From assembly GCA_019188255.1 (NCBI GenBank), contig JAETXT010000006.1, forward strand, positions 1,612,001 to 1,676,000: DNA of 64,000 nucleotides. The letters run 5' to 3'. This DNA is from Verticillium longisporum. Taxonomy: Eukaryota; Ascomycota; Sordariomycetes; Glomerellales; Plectosphaerellaceae. How positions within the stretch are numbered: position 1 is the stretch's first letter; every line of letters begins with the position of its first letter. This document shows, piece after piece, positions 22,617 to 33,569 of the stretch. Below the pieces are notes generated by a model. The model was given only the letters and a program-made list of their open reading frames with translations. It had not been told where the DNA came from and did no database searches. Position numbers and translations under genes: made by a program.

Positions 22617-23780
22617 ATGGCTCTTCATACGCAACTCGCGCCGCCCCCCCTACGCAGACAGCCATCATCACGCAGCCAGATCTCCAGCTAGGTATCGCAA
22701 ACGATGTGCCTGTGCCTCGAATCACAGCCGACAATATGATCCTCGTTCGGACCCGGTCTCTAGCTCTTTTTCCATCCCCAGGAGCCGTCGACGGCACAGA
22801 CTTTGCAGGGGATGTCGTAGCTGTCCGCACAGCTGTTACGCAGTGGAAGGTCGGCGACCGTGTGTTTGGCGCCGTTCAGGGCGGAAACCCGTCGAACCAC
22901 CAGTCGGGAGCTTTCCAGGAGTATGTGCCGACATTTGAGCTCGAAGTCGTCCGGATTCCAAACTCCATGTCCTACGAAACAGCGGCAAGTATTGGAGGTG
23001 CATGCATCACCACGGCGGCGGTGGTCATTTACGGCTCGCTGGGGCCGAGACCGCTGCCCTTCAGCAAGGCCCCCGAGGACCCTGCTACAGTGCTCGTTTA
23101 TGGTGGGAGCACCGCCAGCGGTGCTATGATCATCCAATTGCTCAAGTTGTACGTTTTTTTCTCTCTCACGTAGCATTTCCTCGAACTTCGGCTCTCTACT
23201 TTGGTTGTCATTCCTTTCAACAAGACAAAACACTGACCTAAAATCACACGAAAGATCCGGACATGTCCCTATTGCGACCTGCTCACCTCACAATTTTAAG
23301 CTAGTCAAGTCGCGAGGAGCAGAGACTGTTTTCGATTACCATTCTCCAACTTGCGCTGCGGACATCAAGTCCCACACGAAGAACAGGCTCAAGTACGCCA
23401 TCGACTGCATTACGTCCCCGTCCAGCGTCAAGATCTGCCACGAAGCACTTGGCCGCATGGGAGGCAAGTACACGGCCATTGAACGGATTCCTGATCTTCC
23501 AGGCCTACGAAGTGTCGTCAAACGGGACTGGGTCATGGGGATCACGATGGTCGGCAGACCTTTTGATCTTGGAAAAGGCTACACATTTCCCGTCGTTCCT
23601 GAACATGTCAAACTGGGATTCGAGTGGAGGCCCGTCTGCCAGAGATTGATCGACGAAGGGCACCTTTTGCCCCATCCCATCAGAATGCTGAGCGGGGGGT
23701 GGAACTCAATCTTAGAGGGTCTGGATGATTTGAAGATGCAAAAGGTCTCTGGCGAGAAGTTGGTATCTACTGTTTGTTAA
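22617..23780 (+). CDS. Trans-acting enoyl reductase (LovC/RAP1-like MDR protein), apparent N-terminal frameshift
   Basis: A medium-chain dehydrogenase/reductase of the type that acts in trans on highly reducing PKSs lacking a working internal ER. Two coding segments, 22,617-23,148 and 23,255-23,780, flank a 106-bp intron (GTACGT...AAG) that restores LLKLSGHVPIATCSPHNF. Visible motifs are TDFAGDVVAV, GDRVFGAVQGGNP, SGAFQEYV, the cofactor-binding VLVYGGSTASGAM, and GAETVFDYH. The ATG at 22,617 is one base out of phase with QTAIITQPDLQLGIANDVP; a run of seven C at 22,644-22,650 lies between, so one missing C would give about 352 residues, the usual family size. The N-x-x-D segment usually found between the first strands and PGA is replaced by LALFPSPGAVDG, so a short deletion is also possible. 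Convergent with the downstream hydrolase gene. Confidence 0.8.
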
Positions 23781-24065
23781 ATTCCCGGGTTCATGGGCCT
23801 GTCCCAAGCAAAGTCGTCGAGACTATGATCATTAACAAGTTCTCGTCGTCCACTGAAGGGCCACACACCATTGAAACCCAAAGCTCTCTGCTTTGATCTA
23901 CGGCGCGGATGTACTCTGAACTTGTTGGCAAAGGCGGAAGTCGCGGAATGGATAATAAGAGTCTTTGCTAGGGCTATCCTTCTACAACTACTGCCATTGA
24001 CCAACCATGAACATATAACCATTCATTCTTCTGCTGCATAACATAATCAATTATCTGCTGAACCC

Positions 24066-25568
24066 TCACAATGCCTGGCGCTGGATCCCAAATTTTTTGT
24101 CCAAGAATGCAAATGTCCGCATGTGAGCCAAGCCAAATGCTCCAATCTTAGCCTGAATCCCACCCTCTCCTGGTTCCTCAGAAAACCACACTACCTTCTC
24201 TGATTCCGGCACATTGACCAGTTCGGTCTGTATTTGCTTGGTAGTGTCTCCAAGCGTTTTGAAATACAGACTTTGACCTGCCCCAGAAACCAGAACTGGA
24301 CACTTGATGAGACGAAGGAATCCTTGCTGATCGCCTGACGCCCCGCCTGGGCTTCGCTCTCGACCCAGGGGTGGCACCTCCCCAAGAGTGAAGTGCATCA
24401 CTCTGCGAAACATCTCTGACGGAATATCAATGCCAAACATCCACCTGAAGTTTTCCAACTCCCACTTATCCTGGAATGTGCCTAGCATGCGGCCAATGCT
24501 AGCCACACCGTTGAGTACCGAGTCGGAGATCCAGCCGCTCTCCCACAGTCCCATGAGGCCGCCCGGCATACGAGCCTTGACAAAATCCCACAAGCTGTAG
24601 AAAGGATCAATGCTAACACAGGCAGGGATTCTTGGGTCCGACGCGCCGCGAAGCGCCAAATACCCCCCCATACTGGCGCCTGTGATGCCGATACGCGAGG
24701 TGTCAAGGCAGTGAAGCCGGTCTTGCGTCTTGACAAGCTCAAAGAGGTGGTCGAGCACAGCACCCACAACCACTTCCCAGTCAGGTCGAAACGGCAGCCC
24801 ATGCTTACGGAGAACGGTTCCTTGGCCTGGACCTTCAAAGGTGAGAGCAGCATAACCGCGCTCGACGGCGGCGCAGGCTACCATAAAATAATGCTCCTCC
24901 TGCGTGGAGTCGGCGCCACAAGTTGCCAGTATGATTGGCACGTTGCGAATTATCTCATCTGCGTTTGAGCCGTTGACCTGCCTTTCGCTTACTAGCGTTT
25001 CGTTCTGCGCATCAAGCCGCCTCAATTTGGCTGGTAGGTAGAGGTACCCGGGCAGCATGTAAGTGGCACCGTCATGTGTCGTATACGGTATGGCAAGTGT
25101 CTCCACGGAGGCGCAGTTCTCGAGCAGAGGAATGGCTGCTCGAAATTTTTGCACACTGCGCTCAGAAATCGGCAGAATGCGTGGCAGTTCTTCTCTGAAC
25201 ATCATGTATTGGCTGGCTCGAAAGTAGTTGCAAGCACGCAGATGTGCCTTTCGCGCGGAAACGACATCGCCGAGCTGAGCTGCCTCATACGCGATGGCCT
25301 CGGCTTGCTCTCCAGCCTTATTCCAGGCTTGGTGCCACTGCTTTGGCCCCTGAGCTGCCAGGGATGCTCCTTGAAGAAATTCGGCGATCTCGGAGCCCTC
25401 GAAAGGTGCAGCAGAGAGAATGCGATGCAATTCAAAATCAATAAAATCGCTTTTGGAGAACCTGATCATCTTGATCTTTGATGCAAGCGACTGGAAAAAT
25501 TGTTCGAAAAGGCTCTGATGGTAGAAAAAGAGATAAGCAACGCCTCCTGGGACTGAATTCGGTAGCAA
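24066..25568 (-). CDS. FUS2/Ayg1-like alpha/beta hydrolase
   Basis: An intronless frame of 500 residues from 25,568; a Met at 25,469 (MIRFSKSDFIDFELHR) is a good alternative, giving 467. A helical N-terminal cap domain (about residues 40-180) precedes an alpha/beta-hydrolase core. The nucleophile elbow is GASMGGYLALRG, preceded by AALTFEGPGQGTVLRKHG, a signature of this family. The catalytic His is probably in GLAHMRTFAFLDKKF near the C-terminus. Relatives include Ayg1 (melanin precursor shortening), Fus2 (fusarin cluster) and the ORFZ/CcsE/PyiE-type hydrolases found in nearly all cytochalasan-type PKS-NRPS clusters. With trans-ER and Diels-Alderase genes nearby, the last role is most likely. 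It is divergent from the membrane-protein gene at 26,087. Confidence 0.88.
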   Translation of the reverse strand: MLPNSVPGGVAYLFFYHQSLFEQFFQSLASKIKMIRFSKSDFIDFELHRILSAAPFEGSEIAEFLQGASLAAQGPKQWHQAWNKAGEQAEAIAYEAAQLGDVVSARKAHLRACNYFRASQYMMFREELPRILPISERSVQKFRAAIPLLENCASVETLAIPYTTHDGATYMLPGYLYLPAKLRRLDAQNETLVSERQVNGSNADEIIRNVPIILATCGADSTQEEHYFMVACAAVERGYAALTFEGPGQGTVLRKHGLPFRPDWEVVVGAVLDHLFELVKTQDRLHCLDTSRIGITGASMGGYLALRGASDPRIPACVSIDPFYSLWDFVKARMPGGLMGLWESGWISDSVLNGVASIGRMLGTFQDKWELENFRWMFGIDIPSEMFRRVMHFTLGEVPPLGRERSPGGASGDQQGFLRLIKCPVLVSGAGQSLYFKTLGDTTKQIQTELVNVPESEKVVWFSEEPGEGGIQAKIGAFGLAHMRTFAFLDKKFGIQRQAL

Positions 25569-25643
25569 GCTGGGGCAAGGTGATCGAAGAAGGTATATCG
25601 GGCGATGATGCAGAGCCCTACAAAGCTATAGGAGGAAAGCCAG

Positions 25644-25715
25644 CCGAATTTTGACTAGTCTTGTACAGGTCTATCTGGAAGCCGCATATTCGGTCTGGAC
25701 GCCCGGCCGGTTCGG
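25644..25715. promoter_or_regulatory. TTCGG/CCGAA sites in the hydrolase/membrane-protein divergent promoter
   Basis: Three occurrences (25,644, 25,689, 25,711), the last in a CG-rich GGCCGGTTCGGATCGG context that also contains further CGG triplets. About 75-150 bp upstream of the hydrolase start. The rest of 25,569-26,086 shows no gene. Confidence 0.4.
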
Positions 25716-26086
25716 ATCGGGGTTGTGGGGTAATCCACTCGGACCGGATTGCCTCTTTGGGCTATACCACTGGATGTCCGACATGTCGGGTGATGTTCTC
25801 GGAATCTGGAATGACATTCATCAGCAATGAAGCCACAATTTGCAAACTCGTTCAATCAGGATTGAACAAGAACCGTCGTACCTCAGTTTGGCAGATTGGG
25901 GAGCAAGCGCTGGTGGATAGGGAGCCGAGCTTTACACAGTGAACAGACAGCTTAGACTTGGTCATAATAAACGTGGAAGCCAACCTGACCTAGAATGAAG
26001 CATTTGCATCCAAGTGATCGCCTTAAACAGTCTTTGGAGGTCAATGATTCGATAACACGCACCTATCTTGTTCACATCGCCAAAAC

Positions 26087-26632
26087 ATGTCTCTTCCGTC
26101 CGAATTCCTAAGGGTTATTCCTGTGATCACAAGTTCCATGATGTAAGTAGAATCTCTGTTCTCGACGTCATGTTCACAACTAGTCCTCCTGACACGTACT
26201 TGGAATGTCAGCCTCCAATCAAACTATGACCAGCAGACTGCGTTCAGAGCCTTCCTCCACCAAAAGGTGCCCTATCAATCTCGTGGAAGGGTTCTACCGC
26301 TGTGGTATCAAGCATTCTACCTACCCAATGTATCCGAGCTTGGCGTCCTCTATCTTGCCGGCGGTATTGGCAGTCTTATCCTCTACTACGGGCATGAAAA
26401 CGGAGCCAACAATTACTCTTTTTGGAGCGCTTGTTTTACGGCAGCACACCTGATCTTCTCCAAGTTTGCTTGGGATGGACTTCAGGGATTTTCAGACGCC
26501 AGGGCCCCCTTTGACAGTACGGAAAAAGCGCTCCGAGGTTGGCTCATGGTGAGCCTGGCAAGGCTGGTTATTGCCGATGGACCGGCTTGGTTGTTCGCTA
26601 CTCTGGCATTGACTCAATCCATTCGGTCTTAA
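26087..26632 (+). CDS. Small integral membrane protein (possibly DUF1772/anthrone-oxygenase-like)
   Basis: Two exons: 26,087-26,142 and 26,212-26,632, with a 69-bp GTAAGT...CAG intron; 158 residues (MSLPSEFLRVIPVITSS...). There are about four hydrophobic segments: the N-terminus, LGVLYLAGGIGSLILYYGH, FWSACFTAAHLIFSKFAW, and RLVIADGPAWLFATLALT. Size and topology resemble DUF1772 / HypC-like small membrane proteins often present in polyketide clusters, but I see no diagnostic motif, so this is tentative. Its position, divergent from the FUS2-like hydrolase, supports cluster membership. It originally converged with the regulator at 36.7 kb before the Gypsy element separated them. Confidence 0.6.
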
Positions 26633-26881
26633 ATAAATTTCATTTTTGAATTCAAATGCGATCCCTTCTCCGAGTTTCGCCTATAAAGGAAGATTTGACC
26701 GTACAACATGTTAAAATATATATACCAAACTCTTATTTATCAGCTGCTCAATATACGAAGTCGAGCTTTTATTACTATAATAGCTGCTCTAGTAGCTATA
26801 TATCCTCCTTTAGCGAACTAATCCCTCTATTCCTATTTCCCTCGCTTTCAGAGTCCTCCTACTTAATAGCTAGCTCTATAA

Positions 26882-27095
26882 TATTAAGGAGTCTTATATA
26901 ATAAGTAAAGGGATTAACTATTAGTCTCTTAAGGGTCTCTAGGAAGATAGAATAATCGATGCCCTTCTTTAAATCTTAGTCCGTTAACCTTTCTTATAAC
27001 TATTCCTTTACTATACTTAGTCCTCTCTTCTTAATTCCTACGATTAAATAATAAGCGATCCCCTATTAGTCTTATACTTCCTTTAAGTCCTAATA
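26882..27095 (-). repeat. Gypsy 3' LTR (214 bp)
   Basis: Begins TATTAAGG and ends CCTAATA; both ends are RIP-altered from an expected TG...CA. It is more heavily mutated than its partner at 36,489. Confidence 0.9.
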
Positions 27096-28147
27096 TAATA
27101 TTCTATCTCTTTCTTTACTTCGTCCTAAAATATAATATAATATTTAGGTTAAAAGTCCCTATTAAGTCCTAAATAGTTCTCTTTTAAGCTATTTAGTATT
27201 ATTTAATCTAAAGACGTTTATATATTCTAGGTTTCTATCTAATTCTTAAATATCTATCTTAATAAATATTTCCTATTAATTAGTTAGGGTTTCTAAGTTA
27301 ATTCTTTATTATTTAATAATTATAGTTTAATATTTCTATATATCTTTCTTCTTATTTTAGTTCTATTTCTTATTCTTCTATTATTTTTATTTAATAATAT
27401 AATAATTCTCTTTTATAATTAATTAATAAATAATAGCTTATTAATATAATTTTATTATTTTAATATTCTTCTATTCTCCTTCTTTATCTTAATTCTATTT
27501 AATTATTCTTATATTATTCTATTCTTAAATAATAATCTAATAAACTTCTTCTATAATTAATTAATAATTATTCGCCTTTTAATATAGATTTATTAATCTA
27601 TTATTCTTCGTTTTTTCCTTTCTTATTATTTAAATTTAATAAATAGCTATTATTCTAAAGTAATTTATTATAAATTTCTAATATATTTATAAAAGGATTT
27701 TCTAATTATTATTTCTATCTTTTCTTTTTCTTTAACGATAATAATAACGATAATAATATTCTTCCCTTCTTTAATATTATTTTTATATCTTTTATAATAA
27801 TCCTTTAACGATTAGCTATTATATAATTATTAATTAAATATAGTTTTTAGATCGATTCTAGTTTTCTAATTCTTTAATAAGAATAATTTATAAATCTATT
27901 AATATTTATTTATTAATTATTTATTAATTAAAAATAATAATACTATTATTTAAATAATTTCTTATTTATAAATTACTTTTAATATTTCCTTTATAGTTTA
28001 ATAGCTAATTAGCTATAGAGTAATAGCTCCTTTTCCTCTTAACCCTTATTAAGAGCCTAGATAGGCGTACTCTATTAGAGACCTATTATACTTCTATTAT
28101 TACGATTATATATATAAATAATTTAATCTTATTATAAATAAGGAGTA

Positions 28148-30006
28148 ACGTAATCCACAAGCGAGTGGTTCACCCATGCGAGTGGTTCACTTCACCCCGA
28201 CCCGACAAACATTCCGAGGAAAACCTCAACCCAAACGCCGTAAATCAATTAAAATCACTCCTCCTCGTCTTTTGCAGACGATGAGATAGCTACCTGACAA
28301 GTTCTCGCGTTGTGGCCGGTCTTCCCGCATACGCTACAGCATCGTTTCTTCGGCTGGGACCACGACGCGGGACCCGGGTTCTGCAGCGTTTCCTCTTTTA
28401 TCTGGATATCTACTTCCTTCTGAGCAATCTTGTCCTGTCCCTCGCCTACAGCCATGCTTCCTCCTTCCCGGAGACGTAGCTTTTGGCCCTCCGGCGTCGG
28501 CTTAGTGTAGCATTTTCCTCTCGAAGGATCATAACCTCTGACTTCAAAAGAGCGATCTGGTGCATAACACCCCGCGTCCCCTTCGCAAGATAGTCAACAG
28601 CATCTAAAATTGACGTTGGGGAGCTTCCCTGGTGGCGTGAGATTCGCCCTTTGATGAAGTCAGTCTGGGAACCTGCCTCGAGCAGGTTAGTGGGCGTCTT
28701 AGAGACCCAAGAATCACGCTCCCCGTGGGACGTCCCCGGAGGCGTCGTCGTCCTCAACCTCACATCCAGCTTTGACAGGACTGTTTCCGGGTTATGGGGG
28801 ACAAGCCCCGCTCCTCGAAAGCCTCCCTGGATGTTTTTTCTGTCATTGCTTGCTGAAATGCAGCCGAAAACGCCGGGAAGAAGTCCTCTTTGCTGATGTG
28901 CGTTGTACCCGCCCTCATCCTATCCTCGATTTGCCGACCGTATGCTTTCTTTAGTGGGCCAAAACACCCAACATCGAGAGGCTGGAGTAGATGTGACGAA
29001 TGAGGAGGCATACAGAGTGTGATGATGTTGTTCTCCTTGCAGTAGAGTTCGAAGTCGACCGAGTGGTGACTTTCGTGGCCATCCAGGATCAGTAGGCGAT
29101 AACCGCCCGAAGTACGGGACTTTGTATGCCTGTCAAAATGCCGAATCCATTCCAGACCAATATCATTCGTCGTCCAGCCGTTTGGAGATGTTGCGATTCT
29201 CCAGTCGCGAGAAATCGCGTCGTCCTGGTACCAGCTCGAGAGGTGGTACTTGCCCGAAACCACGATGAACGGCGGGACGGAGAAACCCAACGCGCCAACG
29301 CCCTGGATCACCGTAACCCATTCCCGGTTGCCTGGCTGCCTCATCTTCACATTGGACCGTCTTTCCGAACTGGTCACGACCATTCCGTTGGCGATAACGC
29401 CCATCTGGAAGCCGGTCTCGTCAAAGTTGTACATGTCAGCCTCTTGGATGCCGTACTTGGCGATCATGTTATGCACGAGGCGGAACCACGCGTTTATCGC
29501 GTCCGGATCTTCGCATTGGGCCCTCTTGTAGTCGTACTTGCGAAAGAAACGCGTCCGGAGCTCTGGTTGCCGTTTGACGAAGTTTGCGGCCCAGTTCTTC
29601 CCGACGCGTGGCGCGTCACGGTCGGCAAGCAGGCGATTCGCCATATCTCCGACCTCACCCAACCGGGGAGGGTAAGATCGCGCATCTAGGTCAAGGATAT
29701 ATTCGACAATAGTTTTCTCTTCTAGTACTGTTAATTTGGCAGAATTGGGCGGGCTTTCGCGTCGGGAGGGTTTGCCCTTCTGGCGTCGGAGGAGCGTCGT
29801 TAAGGGGACGGTGTAGATCCTCGCAGCACTCCGGGCGCTTAGGTTCGGGTCATTGTCCATAGCTTGGATAGCAAGGAATAATTGACCTTCTTTTGAAAGA
29901 GTCTCCATCGCGGGCGGAGGTGGAATCTGTAGAATTCAGGTGTAGGTCGTGGGCCCGGGCGAAGTGAACCACTCGCTTGGGTGAACCACTCGCTTGTGGA
30001 TTACGT
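28148..30006 (-). mobile_element. Pogo/Fot-like DNA transposon, copy 1 (1,859 bp)
   Basis: Flanked by a TA target duplication (28,146-28,147 and 30,007-30,008). The ends are inverted repeats of about 46 bp starting ACGTAATCCACAAGCGAGTG, with the 13-mer GCGAGTGGTTCAC occurring twice in each end and one internal mismatch. It has normal base composition with CA/TG intact, in sharp contrast to the surrounding RIP-mutated Gypsy DNA. It is nearly identical to copy 2 at 31,711, in opposite orientation and with exactly the same length. Confidence 0.95.
28255..29908 (-). pseudogene. Pogo/Fot-like transposase, copy 1, two apparent one-base deletions
   Basis: The N-terminus (METLSKEGQLFLAIQAMDND, residues ~1-60) is a psq-type helix-turn-helix; residues ~60-135 form a CENP-B-like DNA-binding domain (PRVGKNWAANFVKRQPELRT). 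The DDE_1 catalytic core has its three Asp residues in YNFDETGFQ, LLILDGHESH and LLQPLDVGCF, with 35 residues between the second and third (DD35D). The C-terminal part has a coiled-coil-like segment and a CCHC knuckle (CSVCGKTGHNARTC). The frame breaks twice: near 28,815, where four G stand where five are needed to read LVPHNPETVLSKLDV, and near 28,481-28,484, where one A is lacking relative to copy 2. Intact length would be 551 residues. As it stands the first frame ends at 28,760. Confidence 0.9.
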
Positions 30007-31710
30007 TATTCTTATTATAAAGAGGATATTAATAAATAAGCTATTATTTAGCTATTAATTATTAATTAATCGTTTATATAGCTAATTCCGCTAAATACTC
30101 CTATTATAGAATAGCCTAGGGAAGTAAGCTATACTTTACTATAAATTACCCCCTTTTTATTTCCTTATTATCTAATAGCTAATCCCCTATAAGTACCTAT
30201 TAAGTACTAGGCCGCTATATATACCTTTAAATTAGCTATTAAAGCTATAGCTAAGAATAGCTATATTAATATCTTTAAAATAAATAATACTTTCGCTATT
30301 ACTAATCGCCTCGCCTAGGCCGCTAAGTATTCTATTACTACTATTAAAGTCTCTACTATTACTTTATAATAGATTATTAGCTCTCTTACTAAGCTAGTTA
30401 CTATTTAGTCAAAGATTCGGGAAAATTATACCTTAATCGTAAATTATTTATTAATTATTTATTATTCGCTTATTAATCGTTTATTAGAATTATAATACTT
30501 TTATTAATACTATTAATAATAAGGAGGATAGCGAGAATTAGGAAGGTAATAGCGAGGTTATAGCTTAAGAACCGCTAATAGTCCGCTAATGCTCCCCTAT
30601 TATTTAGTTTTTCTTTTACTTTCTTTTTTTTTTTTTTTTTTTTTTTTATTCTCCTTTAAGAATAGGGCTAGGGGCTAGATTACCCCTTAAATATTAATTA
30701 GGTTATTATTAATCCGCTATTAATCTTTCTTATAATTATTTATATATTTTAATAAAGTTATTTACTACGTTTTACTATAATTCCTATAAATTCTCGCTTT
30801 CTAAGTATCCTTCCTATTTAATAAAGTATTATTAATTATATAATAGTCCCCTATAATTAATTATTCTCTCGATTATATATATATCTTCTATTCCTATAGT
30901 TAATAATACTTTATTAATCTATAGCTAAAATAGTAATTAGTTTTCTCTACTTTTCTAATTTTCTAAGTATAATATATAGAATATATTATATACTTTATAG
31001 CTAGGGGGTAGCTATAGCCTATATACTAGACTATAGCTACTTATCTTCTTAGTAATTCTAAATAGTTTAAAGTATTTATCGGATAGCTTCTTATTAGGTT
31101 TCTACTATTTAATCGTTCTCGTAAAGAAGAGAATTAAGTCTCCTATTTCGTATTCTTTCCGAATTCTTCCTTAGTTATAATAGCGGGCCTAGTATCTACT
31201 ATTAATCTCTAGGAGTCTATAGATTATCTTTCTCTTAGTTATCTATTAGGCTATTTATAGTTCTACTATCTCTAAATTCCCTTATCGTTATATAGCTCGG
31301 CCTAGGTCCTTTAGTCTAACTAGATTATATCCTATTAATACTTCTATTAATAATTATTAGATTATTATATAGAATAATATATTATATATAAATTCCGCTA
31401 TAAAGAGTAGGGAAATCTAGTCTATTTATTTATAATTATAGAATACTCTAAAGTAATATTCTAGGTTCTAATTCTATTATTCTATTTAGCTATCGGTCTA
31501 TAAATAGAAGGCTATTAAGAATTATCTCATTATTCCTATTATTTTATATAAAGTCGTCTAAAACTTACTAGTAAATAATAACCCTTTATCTAAGATTATA
31601 CTTTTTAGGAAGCTATATCTCTTAAATATATTATCCTATAATATAATTATTAAACTAGCTATTATAAATCTATTATTAATTAATATATATATAATATACT
31701 TTATAAAGTA
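30007..31710 (-). other. Middle segment of the RIP-mutated Gypsy element
   Basis: Carries the recognisable integrase core at about 31.3-31.6 kb on the minus strand and a long T run near 30,624-30,646. There are no intact frames. The two bordering DNA transposons split the element here. Confidence 0.8.
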
Positions 31711-33569
31711 ACGTAATCCACAAGCGAGTGGTTCACCCAAGCGAGTGGTTCACTTCGCCCGGGCCCACGACCTACACCTGAATTCTACAGATTCCACCTC
31801 CGCCCGCGATGGAGACTCTTTCAAAAGAAGGTCAATTATTCCTTGCTATCCAAGCTATGGACAATGACCCGAACCTAAGCGCCCGGAGTGCTGCGAGGAT
31901 CTACACCGTCCCCTTAACGACGCTCCTCCGACGCCAGAAGGGCAAACCCTCCCGACGCGAAAGCCCGCCCAATTCTGCCAAATTAACAGTACTAGAAGAG
32001 AAAACTATTGTCGAATATATCCTTGACCTAGATGCGCGATCTTACCCTCCCCGGTTGGGTGAGGTCGGAGATATGGCGAATCGCCTGCTTGCCGACCGTG
32101 ACGCGCCACGCGTCGGGAAGAACTGGGCCGCAAACTTCGTCAAACGGCAACCAGAGCTCCGGACGCGTTTCTTTCGCAAGTACGACTACAAGAGGGCCCA
32201 ATGCGAAGATCCGGACGCGATAAACGCGTGGTTCCGCCTCGTGCATAACATGATCGCCAAGTACGGCATCCAAGAGGCTGACATGTACAACTTTGACGAG
32301 ACCGGCTTCCAGATGGGCGTTATCGCCAACGGAATGGTCGTGACCAGTTCGGAAAGACGGTCCAATGTGAAGATGAGGCAGCCAGGCAACCGGGAATGGG
32401 TTACGGTGATCCAGGGCGTTGGCGCGTTGGGTTTCTCCGTCCCGCCGTTCATCGTGGTTTCGGGCAAGTACCACCTCTCGAGCTGGTACCAGGACGACGC
32501 GATTTCTCGCGACTGGAGAATCGCAACATCTCCAAACGGCTGGACGACGAATGATATTGGTCTGGAATGGATTCGGCATTTTGACAGGCATACAAAGTCC
32601 CGTACTTCGGGCGGTTATCGCCTACTGATCCTGGATGGCCACGAAAGTCACCACTCGGTCGACTTCGAACTCTACTGCAAGGAGAACAACATCATCACAC
32701 TCTGTATGCCTCCTCATTCGTCACATCTACTCCAGCCTCTCGATGTTGGGTGTTTTGGCCCACTAAAGAAAGCATACGGTCGGCAAATCGAGGATAGGAT
32801 GAGGGCGGGTACAACGCACATCAGCAAAGAGGACTTCTTCCCGGCGTTTTCGGCTGCATTTCAGCAAGCAATGACAGAAAAACATCCAGGGAGGCTTTCG
32901 AGGAGCGGGGCTTGTCCCCCATAACCCGGAAACAGTCCTGTCAAAGCTGGATGTGAGGTTGAGGACGACGACGCCTCCGGGGACGTCCCACGGGGAGCGT
33001 GATTCTTGGGTCTCTAAGACGCCCACTAACCTGCTCGAGGCAGGTTCCCAGACTGACTTCATCAAAGGGCGAATCTCACGCCACCAGGGAAGCTCCCCAA
33101 CGTCAATTTTAGATGCTGTTGACTATCTTGCGAAGGGGACGCGGGGTGTTATGCACCAGATCGCTCTTTTGAAGTCAGAGGTTATGATCCTTCGAGAGGA
33201 AAATGCTACACTAAGCCGACGCCGGAGGGCCAAAAAGCTACGTCTCCGGGAAGGAGGAAGCATGGCTGTAGGCGAGGGACAGGACAAGATTGCTCAGAAG
33301 GAAGTAGATATCCAGATAAAAGAGGAAACGCTGCAGAACCCGGGTCCCGCGTCGTGGTCCCAGCCGAAGAAACGATGCTGTAGCGTATGCGGGAAGACCG
33401 GCCACAACGCGAGAACTTGTCAGGTAGCTATCTCATCGTCTGCAAAAGACGAGGAGGAGTGATTTTAATTGATTTACGGCGTTTGGGTTGAGGTTTTCCT
33501 CGGAATGTTTGTCGGGTCGGGGTGAAGTGAACCACTCGCATGGGTGAACCACTCGCTTGTGGATTACGT
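31711..33569 (+). mobile_element. Pogo/Fot-like DNA transposon, copy 2 (1,859 bp)
   Basis: TA target duplication at 31,709-31,710 and 33,570-33,571; the same inverted-repeat ends as copy 1. It is the inverse orientation of copy 1, 1.7 kb away, and free of RIP. The two copies differ, as far as I can see by eye, only by one-base homopolymer differences (A5 versus A6 near 32,880; A5 versus A4 near 33,234). Confidence 0.95.
31809..33462 (+). pseudogene. Pogo/Fot-like transposase, copy 2, two apparent one-base deletions
   Basis: Same domains as copy 1: psq helix-turn-helix, CENP-B-like domain, DD35D core, C-terminal CCHC knuckle. The N-terminal and catalytic domains (first ~356 residues) are intact and identical to copy 1. 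The frame is lost near 32,880 (five A, where copy 1 has six), giving a stop at 32,924, and again at the GGGG near 32,909-32,912, shared with copy 1. The C-terminal frame resumes visibly from 32,953 to 33,462 and is continuous here, unlike in copy 1. All catalytic residues lie before the first break, so a truncated product could still be made. Confidence 0.9.

Noticed and set aside
26640..26881. Plus-strand frame of 81 codons after the small membrane protein (26,656-26,901)
   Set aside because: AT-rich, Ser/Tyr-rich sequence crossing the Gypsy LTR border. It is RIP-influenced flank and contains the former 3' end of the regulator gene on the other strand.
29126..29689. 187-codon frame antisense to the pogo transposase, present in both copies
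   Set aside because: Identical in both copies only because the DNA is identical. It overlaps the DDE core and shows no independent features.
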